A stretch of 11,523 nt of DNA from Chrysochromulina tobinii (Eukaryota; Haptophyta; Prymnesiales; Chrysochromulinaceae), in the NCBI GenBank assembly GCA_001275005.1, contig JWZX01002028.1, forward strand, positions 1 to 11,523. Reading direction: 5' to 3'. The translations under genes and the position numbers were made by a program. Below, piece after piece: positions 1 to 8,000 of this stretch (its first letter is position 1; every line of letters begins with the position of its first letter). A model generated the notes under the pieces. It searched no databases and was not told where the DNA came from. It saw nothing but the letters and a program-made list of their open reading frames with translations.

Positions 1-161
1 CCCCACCCTCCCTCCCATATCGTATTGTATGTGCGTCCGGGGTCTTTGTAGGCCCGTCCGCTGTGTCTTGTTAAGACTCAGTGTGGGGGGGGGCGACCGA
101 TACGGCGCCTTCCCCACTTTTTGGCACACAAAGCAAGACAGGTGAGGCAGGCTTCTACCTT

Positions 162-872
162 ATGATGACGCGCGATTTTGCCGGTTTGCGTAGGAGGCTC
201 CTGCCGAAGGAGGCGCACCGTCCCCACTTTCTAATGGCCACGCTCCCACGGATCACGGCGAATGAGCTGCTGCAGGTGAGCGTCGTCGGTCAGATTGTGG
301 GCGGCACCGAGCTAGGAGACGGCGCATCGGGCAGTGCGCATTGCAATTGGAGGCTTGTCGCGCAGCCGGGCTGGAAGCACCTGTTCGGCGAGGTTGCCGG
401 CGCAAGCCAGAGCGACATGCCTGACACGAGCCAGAGCGACATGCCCGAGTCGACGATGTACGTGTGGTGTCATCCCCTGGACGCATGCTTCGAGTGTGAG
501 AACGTTCGCGCGCAGGAGGCATGGCCGCGCCTCGAGCTCGAGGTGCGCTGGCGCGACATCTACGATCGCTCGGACCTCGAGGGCTACGGCGTCGTGTCTG
601 TGCCTCCGCTGCCGGGCGTGCACCAGCTTGTGTGCCGCTTGTGGAGGCCTCGCGGCTCGATGCGCGAGCGCTTCGTCGCTTACGTGATGGGCGGGCGGCC
701 GCATTTGAAGAACAATGGCCTGGTATTTGGCGTCGCAGAGGAGATGGAGAATGGCAGCAAGCAACTCGCGCGCGCGGTCGGCGAGAGGCGACTGCTCACC
801 GAGCCTGCCGGTACCGTCCACATAAGCCTCGCCGTGTGCGTGCAGCGTAAGCTCAAGCCTGACACCGACTGA
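162..872 (+). CDS. B9D2: B9 domain-containing protein 2 (B9D2/MKSR2-like), ciliary transition zone
   Basis: B9D2 works with B9D1 and MKS1 in the transition-zone (MKS) complex at the base of cilia and flagella, where it helps gate membrane protein entry (family knowledge). The B9 domain covers residues about 40-226. It opens with VSVVGQIVGG, the typical B9D2 start, and continues with WCHPLD, WPRLELEV, LEGYGVVSVP, PGVHQLVCRLWRPRGS and AGTVHISLAV, all matching B9D2 better than B9D1 or MKS1. The protein has 236 aa, against about 175 in animals; the excess is an N-terminal extension plus a duplicated 8-residue unit (82-97). The open frame starts at 75 after a TAA, but the first ATG is at 162, with alternatives at 165 and 234. 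The 234 start leaves only 15 residues before the domain and is also plausible, as is an upstream exon outside the window. The gene is convergent with the next one. I am sure of the family and less sure of the start. Confidence 0.9.
   Translation: MMTRDFAGLRRRLLPKEAHRPHFLMATLPRITANELLQVSVVGQIVGGTELGDGASGSAHCNWRLVAQPGWKHLFGEVAGASQSDMPDTSQSDMPESTMYVWCHPLDACFECENVRAQEAWPRLELEVRWRDIYDRSDLEGYGVVSVPPLPGVHQLVCRLWRPRGSMRERFVAYVMGGRPHLKNNGLVFGVAEEMENGSKQLARAVGERRLLTEPAGTVHISLAVCVQRKLKPDTD
406..453 (+). repeat. 24-bp in-frame tandem duplication inside B9D2
   Basis: Two adjacent 24-bp units (406-429 and 430-453) agree at 21 of 24 positions, the first 16 bases being identical. They encode two copies of SQSDMPxx (residues 82-89 and 90-97). 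In animal B9D2 the matching loop occurs once, just before the WSHPLD-like strand, so this is a local duplication lengthening a loop rather than disrupting the fold. Confidence 0.85.
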
Positions 873-1072
873 AGCGTGCCGCGAGAGACTCACAGCTGCG
901 CCGTCGGAGCCGTCTCAGGTGCGAGGGTGCCGTGAAGCGGTGATATATGGCCGGCATGCGATCTCGAGCACGTCGCAGAACGCCAAACCCGCGCCACCGG
1001 GAACACGCAGAGACGGGGTGCGTTGTAGCAGTGTGACAAACTTCTTGCAACTCACAGAGACACAAGATACTC
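873..1072. other. Convergent intergenic spacer
   Basis: This 200-bp stretch separates the stop codons of two convergent genes and should hold both 3' UTRs. I see no AATAAA on either strand, no strong hairpin and no convincing small gene. Short open frames here (for example on the minus strand from 1065) lack any recognisable protein feature. Confidence 0.5.
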
Positions 1073-1825
1073 TCATTTCTTCACAGCCATGCGACTCAAA
1101 TCCAGTGCGCGACCGGGCAGGCGCTCCGGCAGCCTCTCCTCCGTCACCGCGCGCGCCTCCCACAGCGAGCTCGCCACCAGAAGTGGCAGCCGGTACGCAC
1201 AGTAGAGGCTGAGCAGCAAGGCCTCGCCTGGGCCCTCTAGCGCGACTCGCAGCACGTCCTTGCCATCGGCGGCTTCCACGCATCGAAGCATAGTGACCAT
1301 CTCACCGACCCTGACGCTCGACGGCGCGGCCGCTGTGAAGGCGCCCATGTCTCGATTCGTCACCTCCTCGCGGTAGCGGGCCTTGCCCGTGCCGGTCTCG
1401 GTGCCAAGTTCGATGCCGGTGGGTATCCACCCGTTGTGAGAAAGGCACGTAAGCAAGGCCTCGCTAAAGCTCGAGACCCCATCGGCCATCTGCATCAGCT
1501 GCATCGGGTTCAACCGCCGCCGTGCGGCCGCGCTCAATATGTCACCTCGAGCCATGAGCTCGATGCCAAGCGCGGCTCCCGTCGAACCCGCTTGGCCGTT
1601 GCTGAACTTTTCGATGAGCTCGCCTTCTCGGTATCGTAGTAGAATGGGCAGTTGGCGATCGCTCTCGGCCCCATCCTCACGAGAGAGCGTGAGAAGGTGC
1701 TCGGTTCCGTACACTGGCAGTGCCAAGCGGTCAAGGCACATGGGACGGACTTCGATCAGTATATGAGGCGACGAAGCCGGCTTCCACATGGCGAAGGCCA
1801 TTGTGGCGAGATGTGCATGTAGCAT
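1073..1825 (-). CDS. Unrecognised 250-aa protein
   Basis: I do not recognise this family. The frame opens with ATG at 1825 (a second Met at 1801 is possible) and ends with TGA at 1073-1075. It is longer than its competing frames, and its translation looks protein-like: alternating hydrophobic stretches at the N-terminus (HILIEVRPMCLDRLALPVYG, ILLRYREGELIEKF), a central helical, Ala/Met-rich part around residues 90-130 (LNPMQLMQMADGVSSF), and a hydrophobic stretch near residues 200-221 (ALLLSLYCAYRLPLLV) that could be a buried helix or one membrane segment. A basic tail ends in AVKK. There is no catalytic motif, zinc-binding pattern or clear signal peptide. It lies on the same strand as the sulfotransferase gene, 530 bp away, so each probably has its own promoter. 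It could have an upstream exon or be lineage-specific. Confidence 0.5.
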   Translation of the reverse strand: MLHAHLATMAFAMWKPASSPHILIEVRPMCLDRLALPVYGTEHLLTLSREDGAESDRQLPILLRYREGELIEKFSNGQAGSTGAALGIELMARGDILSAAARRRLNPMQLMQMADGVSSFSEALLTCLSHNGWIPTGIELGTETGTGKARYREEVTNRDMGAFTAAAPSSVRVGEMVTMLRCVEAADGKDVLRVALEGPGEALLLSLYCAYRLPLLVASSLWEARAVTEERLPERLPGRALDLSRMAVKK

Positions 1826-2358
1826 CGCGTGAACTGGCTGGCTGGAATCCTGTTAACACCACGCACACGTTCACACTCGTTTCTTTCACAGCGCATCATT
1901 CCCCTTCCAAAGCGGTCCTTCGTCCCCACTAGGTGCCCGCATCGCCCGGCCAAATTTTAATCATGGGCGGTGATATGCTATCGGTATCGCAGCGCACAAC
2001 ACACTCAACAGTCGGTGCTGGTGAACGTATGTGAATAAGCGCACCAATATCAACACAACCGCCTGTGCCGCCAGGGGCGGCAGGCTCGAGCGTCGAGACT
2101 GCAGCAGACTGAGTTCGCGTGTGCGCGCGGCTCGCGTCGCCGAGACGCGCGCGTCCATGACGCAACATGGGGGTCACGTCATGGAGTCCCTCGGATGTCC
2201 TATCTGACTGTCAGCCGACAGCACGGTCCAGCTCCACCTACAGTTACACCTGACCGAGAATAATATTGCGAGAACGTACAAACCACTCTGCCCCTATGTT
2301 AATGTACGGTAGTAACACTGTGCACAGGCTCTCGAAACCCATAAATTCCCCACAGGGA
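1826..2358. other. Intergenic region with small inverted repeats
   Basis: This 533-bp stretch lies between the 5' end of the 250-aa gene and the 3' end of the sulfotransferase gene, so it should hold the promoter of the first and the 3' UTR of the second. No open frame here looks coding; the longest (2177-1929, minus) is low in recognisable structure. It contains a 9-bp perfect inverted repeat at 2154-2185 and a small hairpin at 2208-2221 (CTGTC, AGCC loop, GACAG). On the minus strand a TGTAAC lies just after the hairpin zone; it resembles the TGTAA poly(A) signal of some algae, but that is speculative. No TATA box stands out. Confidence 0.5.
2154..2185. repeat. Perfect 9-bp inverted repeat with TGACG half-sites
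   Basis: TCCATGACG (2154-2162) and CGTCATGGA (2177-2185) are exact reverse complements separated by 14 nt. Each arm holds TGACG, the half-site recognised by many bZIP factors (established for CREB/TGA-type factors). It lies about 330 bp upstream of the ATG of the minus-strand 250-aa gene and about 170 bp beyond the sulfotransferase stop, so it could be a control site for the former or a hairpin in the transcript of the latter. Confidence 0.45.
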
Positions 2359-4473
2359 TCAACCGCCCGGCCCGCACGGGCAGCCGATGGCCAGATTAGG
2401 CACCTCATCAGCTTGCCCCTTCTCCCAATCGGCCCAGAACTCTCTCAGCGCACCCGCTAGCGGGGTGCCGCACGAGGGTGTGCACTGGACCTCGCGGCCG
2501 GCGCACGAGGGTCCGGGTACGCCGCCGGGGCCGGGCGGGGGCGCGTCCTTGAGCAAGCACGAAGGTGAGCGGCCGTGTGGAGCGCTCGCATTCGGACGCA
2601 TCGTCTCCCAGCACGTCTGCCAGCATGGGATCGGGCTGACGGACGGGTACAATCTGGCCTTGATCTCGGCCTCGTCGTAGCCCGGGAAGGTCATCGAGCG
2701 CCTGCAATAGAACTGTTGCTCGTCCGGCGAGAATTGGTCTTCCCACGACGGCCAGCATGGTTCCATCCCGGGGACCGGATTCGGCTCGCAACCCACACAG
2801 GAGCGCAGGGGGTTGCCGCAGAGGTTGACGCCGCAGAGCTTTTCCTTGTGCTCGCCCACCGCCTCCACCCGCCGACGCTCCACGTCGGCGCTTGCAGCTT
2901 TGATCTGCGCCAGACCCCGACTCACGATGAGTGGATCAACGACGAGAGGGCCGGCGCCGCCACCGCCACCACCACCACCACCAGTAATGCTGCGGCCTCC
3001 GCTCTTGCCTAATATGGAGCTCTTGCCGCCGCCCAGGATCAAGCGTCCCGAGCCGAGTTCGCTCAAAGTCCGATCGAGGCGCGCCAAGGCGTGCGCGTGC
3101 AGCGCGCGGTCGGTGGAGGTCTTCTCGAGCAATCGATACAGGAGCTCCTCACCCGAGATTCCCGCGCACAGGTCCGAGCGCAGCACCCCATCAGCTTGCT
3201 TCAGGGACATCATGCAAGGATAGAAGTTGCAGTCAGTCTTCGTCGGCTGCGGCTTGCGTCCATAGCCCTGCAGCTTGAGCGAGAAGCGCAGCGACTCTTG
3301 ATCGAGACGCTGGATCGCCTCGACTGCCTCCGGGCTCCAAGCGCGGTCGCCTTCCATATCCATACCGTCGACCTTTGCGCCCGCCTCCGAGCTGCTGTTG
3401 AGTCGGCGGCGCCGGAAGAAGCCAGGGCGCCTGTTTTCGGCGCCGACGGCCACTTTGGTCGACGGTACGCCGAGGTCGCGTAGCACGGCCTCAAGGATCT
3501 TCTTGGCCAGCTTGGGGTGCTCGGGCTTGTTGTTGGCGGCGAGGCGCGCGTAGCCGAGATGGCGCATCCCCGACGCCGTCCCGAGCGCGAGCAGCGACTC
3601 GTCAAAACGCTCCGTGAGCCCGACGACGTCGAAGTGGTCGAGCACGCTGATGGCACTCTCGGGAGGGATGGCCATGCGACGGCCGCCCCGGCTGTCCTCC
3701 AGAGTCGCCTGCACAAACGGCAGTCCCCAGCCGAGCAGCTGGCGTGATTGTGGGTCGCGAGGCGGATCCCACATGCAGAGCGGCATGTAGTTGGAGGCAC
3801 GCCAGTTGAACCAGGAGAGGTAGAAGGTGAACGGATGGCGCAGCATAGTGCCCAGCGTGACACGGCAGCCGAGCGGCTCGTACAGCCGCCGGATGCGCCG
3901 CACGTCGGCGAAGAAGGCGCGCGGCAGGCCCCACTCGGAGTGCATTTCAATGATCACCCGCCGCGCCGCCACCTTGTGGCTCAGCTGGTGCATGATCAGC
4001 TGCCAGCGTGGTTTCCTTGTCGTGTCGGTGTAAATGTACTCAAAGTCGCCGAGCTGTGCCTGCCGCTGCAGCACGGTGCGCATGGTGGTGCCCGCCGTCT
4101 TGACAATGTGGAAGAAGAAGAGGATCGAGCACTGAGGCAGCTCGGCCGAAGCCTGACGTCGGTACCCGGACATCGGTGACGCTGCATTCGCTGCGGCGCC
4201 CGCTGATGCCGTCTGCGAGGCTGAGACCGAGCCTCGGGCCGCGGCGAGGAAGTCGCCGCGGCTCAGCTTGCCGTCGCCATCGCCATCGGCACGGTCGAAG
4301 ATGCTCATCAACAGCTGCTCTGAGGGTGCACCGCCGCTGACCTCGAGATGCGACGCTGCGAAGGTGGACGCAAAGTGCGAGGCCGTGGCCGATCTGCGCA
4401 GCGATGTGCTGCCGTAGAGCCAGAGCGTCGCTGCCGCGGCGAGTGCAAGGAGGAGGATGCGTCGGCCCGACAT
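2359..4473 (-). CDS. Putative Golgi sulfotransferase with EF-hand and Cys-rich tail
   Basis: Likely a PAPS-dependent carbohydrate sulfotransferase, transferring sulfate from 3'-phosphoadenylyl sulfate to a glycan in the Golgi lumen. The first ATG is at 4473 (the frame extends to a GTG at 4512), giving 704 aa. A signal anchor lies at residues 6-20 after basic RR, as in type II Golgi enzymes. An EF-hand loop follows at D63-D74 (DGDGDGKLSRGD; Asp rather than Glu at position 12). The 5'-phosphosulfate loop is HIVKTAGTT at 122-130, with K125 the expected key residue, and the 3'-phosphate motif is LRHPFTFYLSW with R212 and S220. H178 in IIEMHSEW is a candidate base (inference). Sequons NSS and NAS are present. 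A poly-Gly linker near 498-507 leads to a C-terminal region (about 544-704) with 14 cysteines. This size and domain set are unusual for the family. The acceptor sugar cannot be told from sequence. Confidence 0.85.
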   Translation of the reverse strand: MSGRRILLLALAAAATLWLYGSTSLRRSATASHFASTFAASHLEVSGGAPSEQLLMSIFDRADGDGDGKLSRGDFLAAARGSVSASQTASAGAAANAASPMSGYRRQASAELPQCSILFFFHIVKTAGTTMRTVLQRQAQLGDFEYIYTDTTRKPRWQLIMHQLSHKVAARRVIIEMHSEWGLPRAFFADVRRIRRLYEPLGCRVTLGTMLRHPFTFYLSWFNWRASNYMPLCMWDPPRDPQSRQLLGWGLPFVQATLEDSRGGRRMAIPPESAISVLDHFDVVGLTERFDESLLALGTASGMRHLGYARLAANNKPEHPKLAKKILEAVLRDLGVPSTKVAVGAENRRPGFFRRRRLNSSSEAGAKVDGMDMEGDRAWSPEAVEAIQRLDQESLRFSLKLQGYGRKPQPTKTDCNFYPCMMSLKQADGVLRSDLCAGISGEELLYRLLEKTSTDRALHAHALARLDRTLSELGSGRLILGGGKSSILGKSGGRSITGGGGGGGGGAGPLVVDPLIVSRGLAQIKAASADVERRRVEAVGEHKEKLCGVNLCGNPLRSCVGCEPNPVPGMEPCWPSWEDQFSPDEQQFYCRRSMTFPGYDEAEIKARLYPSVSPIPCWQTCWETMRPNASAPHGRSPSCLLKDAPPPGPGGVPGPSCAGREVQCTPSCGTPLAGALREFWADWEKGQADEVPNLAIGCPCGPGG
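2955..2982 (-). repeat. GGN-repeat tract coding for poly-Gly linker
   Basis: A run of GCC/ACC-type triplets on the plus strand reads as nine consecutive glycines in the sulfotransferase. It sits between the catalytic part and the Cys-rich tail, so it probably acts as a flexible hinge. Triplet tracts of this kind vary in length between alleles. Confidence 0.7.
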
Positions 4474-4759
4474 TGATTTGCCGATCGCGTCTTCTTGGGC
4501 ATTCACATTCACGACCCTCGATGACGATCGCTTTTCGTCAGTCAGTCGGGGACCTTATTGGAACCGCGCTCTCGCGTCTGGGCCATACAGAACCATCGAG
4601 AACAAGCAACCTCCTGTTCAGTGTTCTCCCCAGGGGCCCTCGCAACATAAGGGACCCCTCGCCTGATCTCGCACTTTGCCGACGTCCCCCTCTCTCGGCC
4701 CACCAACGTGCTCAGGGGAGGAACCCTGTGAATACCTTATCCATTCAGGACCCTCCCCG
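4474..4759. other. Divergent spacer between sulfotransferase and retrotransposon
   Basis: This stretch must hold the sulfotransferase promoter (minus strand) and the start or 5' UTR of the retrotransposon (plus strand). On the minus strand a CCAAT pentamer lies at 4557-4561, about 85 bp before the ATG at 4473, a sensible place for a CCAAT box but easily a chance match. An imperfect hairpin is at 4632-4659. I cannot place the 5' edge of the retroelement: no target-site duplication can be tested because its 3' end is outside the window. No TATA box is evident. Confidence 0.4.
4632..4659. repeat. Imperfect hairpin in the presumed retrotransposon 5' UTR
   Basis: AGGGGCCCT (4632-4640) can pair with AGGGACCCCT (4650-4659) around a 9-nt loop, leaving one bulged A: nine base pairs, mostly G:C. 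It lies about 100 nt upstream of the first ATG of the element. Its role is unknown; structured 5' ends are common in LINE transcripts. Confidence 0.4.
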
Positions 4760-5065
4760 ATGGCCACCTCGGACCTCGCGCTCGGAGCGAATATCGACAA
4801 CATGATCGTCGCGACCCCTGGGAAGGACGCGCCCGACCCTACCAAGATCCCACCAAAACGCGCGCTCTTCTCATCGCCGACGGTTGCAGCGCACAACAAG
4901 AACAATGAATCTACTCCCTCAACGACCGAGAAGCGCAACATCAGAGAGTCGCACATCGTGATCTGGAATGGCGGTAGCATCACCATCGCGAACCGAGCAG
5001 TTCATCGCGAACGTTATCAAGGCGATCGACGCGGAGAAGTTGCTAGAGCAGCTCCTCAAGAATAG
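4760..5065 (+). CDS. Putative N-terminal segment of retrotransposon ORF1, in a different frame
   Basis: This frame (ATG 4760, stop 5063-5065, 101 aa) precedes and overlaps the 1240-aa frame. Its first 70 or so residues look coding: mostly C or G in third codon positions, a hydrophilic Ser/Thr/Pro-rich composition, and a possible basic nuclear-localisation patch (PPKRA). After about position 4985 its translation becomes Arg-rich and looks like out-of-frame reading, while the 1240-aa frame begins to look coding there. The two are related by a +1 shift, which must lie between 4962 (where the downstream frame opens after TGA at 4959) and 5065. It may be the real start of the ORF1 protein, joined by a frameshift, a splice or an indel in this copy. 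It could also be a chance frame. Confidence 0.4.
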   Translation: MATSDLALGANIDNMIVATPGKDAPDPTKIPPKRALFSSPTVAAHNKNNESTPSTTEKRNIRESHIVIWNGGSITIANRAVHRERYQGDRRGEVARAAPQE

Positions 5066-8000
5066 ACCGCTCGAGATGACAGCGCAGGCTCTGGTCAAGA
5101 TTACGTCGGAGCCTCTCGATGGTATCAAGTGCAAAGACCTCGTCTTCTTGAAGGAAGGTCTTCAGAACACGCAGGCGATGCTGGTTATGCCCAAGTCGGC
5201 CTGCATCGGAGCGCTGGCCACCGTGATCGCTGGATACTTCGACGTCTACCAACGCATCCATCGTCTGACGCAGGGACCGGGTCGGTGCTGGGCGCTAATG
5301 GGCAACTCGTGGATGAAGCAGATGGCGGGGCTCTTTGACACTGGCGCGCCCGGCGAGTTCGACATGACATTCGAGCGCAACCTGGACCGCCACAAGGAAA
5401 AGCTCAAATACTGTTCGGATGCCATGGCTCTCGGATTCGCTTCATGGGCACTGCCGCACGTCATCAACGCGCTCATCTCTGCACTCCGCAGCGAGTACGT
5501 CCCGGAGGTGGCCGCCCCTGACGCAGTCTACCCTAATGTATATGACGAGCTCTATGGTGAGTTCAAGAAGGAGCTCCTCGATGCTCTCAAGGTGCTCGGA
5601 GTTCAAGGACCGGAGCGAGACGATGGCTGGGTGGCGTACCCGGCTGACGAGACGGTGGAGATTACTGCGAAGGGGTTGGACATGCTGCGCCTGCCCGTCG
5701 GCACCAAGATGGAGATGAAGCGGCTTGTCACCACAGATGAGCTACAGGCGGTCATCGACGTCTACGTGTCGCCGCAGGCGGGAATTTTCAACATCAAGCG
5801 TGGCTTTCGAGAGGGCGGTGATGGGTTTGAGGCTGTGATCGCCGAGCTCGGCGACGACGTCCTCATGATCATGCCGCGCACCGAGATGGACACGGAGGCG
5901 ACAGGGCTGCTCAAGCTTTCGCTGCGCGTCAAGCTGACCGCAGAGAAGGAGATCGAGAAGAAAATCCAAGCACTTTGCAAGGACCCGCGAAATGACTCGG
6001 CCGAGATCAAGGGCATTCCCACTAAGCTGGCATCGGGGGTCGAGGTTCGCATCGTATGGTCTGGAGACCTCGGCACCGCGCGGGTGCGCAATGGGCTGAC
6101 CCGGGCTGCGGCGATCTCGGCAGAACTCAGCGGCAAGAACTCGGAGGAGGCGAAGAAACTCAGGAACGACCTCGAGAAGCAGATCAAGGCGAACGCCGAC
6201 GCTCTTCTGGAGCAGGACGTCAAGCTTACTTCGTACACGGCGCATTACACAATGCTGATCGACAAGCAGGCAGCCGTCGTCACGGAGATGCAGGGCAAGC
6301 ATGCTGAGGCGATGACCGATCTGCACAAGCAGATGCAGGCCAGCGAGGAGGCGCACGCCAAGATGCTACAGGACAGCGAGCAGGCTCGCAAGGACAGCGA
6401 GCTATCGGCCGCGTACGCAATGGACGGACTGCGGCAACAGATAGCGGAGCTGCAAAACCTGCAGATCAAGGCACAGCACAACATGCTAGCTTTCGCCGCG
6501 AGGGCAGATGAGATGGCGGCGGCGCTGACAGGCCATGTCAAGCGATCGGAGAGCTTCATGGAGGCGGTCCGGATCGAGATGCTGGCTCAGAAGCAGGAGG
6601 TGCAGATGATCAAGGACACTTCGGGGTATGTGGAGGCTGTTACGCAGCAGCACGTCGCTCTGACGGGCGAACTGGCGCTCCTGCACACGCATGTCACCGC
6701 CTTCGCCTATTCCGTGCGCGCAGGTCTGGGGTCGAGTGATGAAGTCCGCACCAGCACCTCGTCGACGCACCCTACGGATAGCTTTGACGGGACGAGCGGG
6801 GAGACCAAGATGGGCGGCTGCGAACTGGCAGCATGCAGGGCGGGACACATCGCCGAGGGCGATTCGTCTGGGTTAGGAGATGACTGCGAGCACGCGGCGT
6901 GCATCGTCAAGGACGGCCCCACTGGGTCAGGAGGCATGATAGGCAGACGAGGGACTACCGGCGACCGTGTTCGCGGGGAGCAGCCCGTCTTGCAGAAACG
7001 GGAGGGCGCATGCAGTGCCGGCGGAGAGAGGTCGAATACGCCGGGCTTAAGTGAGTGTGCATCGGAGACCTCTCGGGTCCCAGACGTGGTCGAGATCCAT
7101 GGCCATACCGCGTTCAAGGGGGCCCTAGGTGGCATACGATTAGGCGGCATACTATGTGTCGAGTCTATGTCTTTACCTCCGGCCAAAATTCAGGATTCAT
7201 CGAGGGCGCTCGACGTGGCGCGCCGAGATGGGCAACGCAAGTTTGGTAACGCTGCGACCTGTCGGCCATTCACACGGGGATTCCATGCGGTGATCCTGGC
7301 GCTGGCTCTCCTCGTCCCGCGATGCGACGCGAATGGAGTGACCACGAGGTGCTGCACGACGTTGGACCTACGGTATGAGGACACGGAAGGGATACGCTGC
7401 TACGATACAGCCGAGCTAAGGTGCTATGGAACGCGGCAGGGCCCTTGGCTCAGGCAGGTGGGCACGAGGGCGCAGCTTTCAGCGAGCTGTGCGGATGCAG
7501 GACCCAGGTTCTGGAGTTGCACACAGGCGCTCGGCGTGAGGCTGGATCCAACACCGGCGGTGGACGTGACTCTGCGACACGAACCTGAGCCTGAGCCGAG
7601 CCCGAGGTGGGATCAGCCTATTCAACAGGTGCCGCCTCGAGCGACGGAGAGATCAGGTTCAGAGAGGCTATGGAGAGAGCAGCGACGCGAGGGAGGCGCA
7701 TTGTACGCCGCCGTTCAGGCGCTGCGGTCGCAACGCGCTACGCTGTCAAGGTGGGCGGTGGTGAGATACGAGCATGTTGTAATGGCAGACGTTGGCAGCT
7801 TGAGGCGGCGACGGCTCCGATGGCACATCAGCAGGAAAGCATGGAAGAGGCGCATGCGAGCGCTGCGTGGAAACACGGTCGAGGAGATGTTCAACGTCGC
7901 GCTCTGGAACGCGCGGGAGTTCCATGCTGAGGCGTGCCCATCGCGAGAGGCATCTCGGGCGAAGGCGGTATGGGTCTTGCGACGTTTGCAGGAGGAAGAC

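Noticed and set aside
65-77. GTCTT-GTT-AAGAC mini hairpin near the window start
   Set aside because: A 5-bp stem with a 3-nt loop is expected often by chance.
81-161. N-terminal extension of B9D2 beginning at a GTG (81)
   Set aside because: A GTG start is not normal for a nuclear gene; the first ATG in the frame is at 162. The extra residues could still be part of an upstream exon.
142-193. Possible 52-nt intron (GTGAG...TAG) near the B9D2 start
   Set aside because: The ends fit loosely, but the sequence reads through in frame and nothing downstream requires splicing.
272-282. CAG|GTGAG donor-like site in B9D2
   Set aside because: It encodes the conserved start of the B9 domain (LLQVSVVGQ), so it must be exon.
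312-893. 193-aa minus-strand frame opposite B9D2
   Set aside because: It is antisense to a clearly conserved domain; a His/Arg/Ala-rich shadow of GC-rich codons.
1929-2177. 82-aa minus-strand frame in the intergenic region
   Set aside because: No recognisable motif, no coding-like codon use and no support from context.
4474-4512. Sulfotransferase start at 4512
   Set aside because: The codon there is GTG; the first in-frame ATG (4473) puts the signal anchor right at the N-terminus, as expected.
5742-6356. 204-aa minus-strand frame opposite the retrotransposon coiled coil
   Set aside because: Leu/Arg/His-rich antisense shadow of Glu/Lys/Gln codons, with no domain features.
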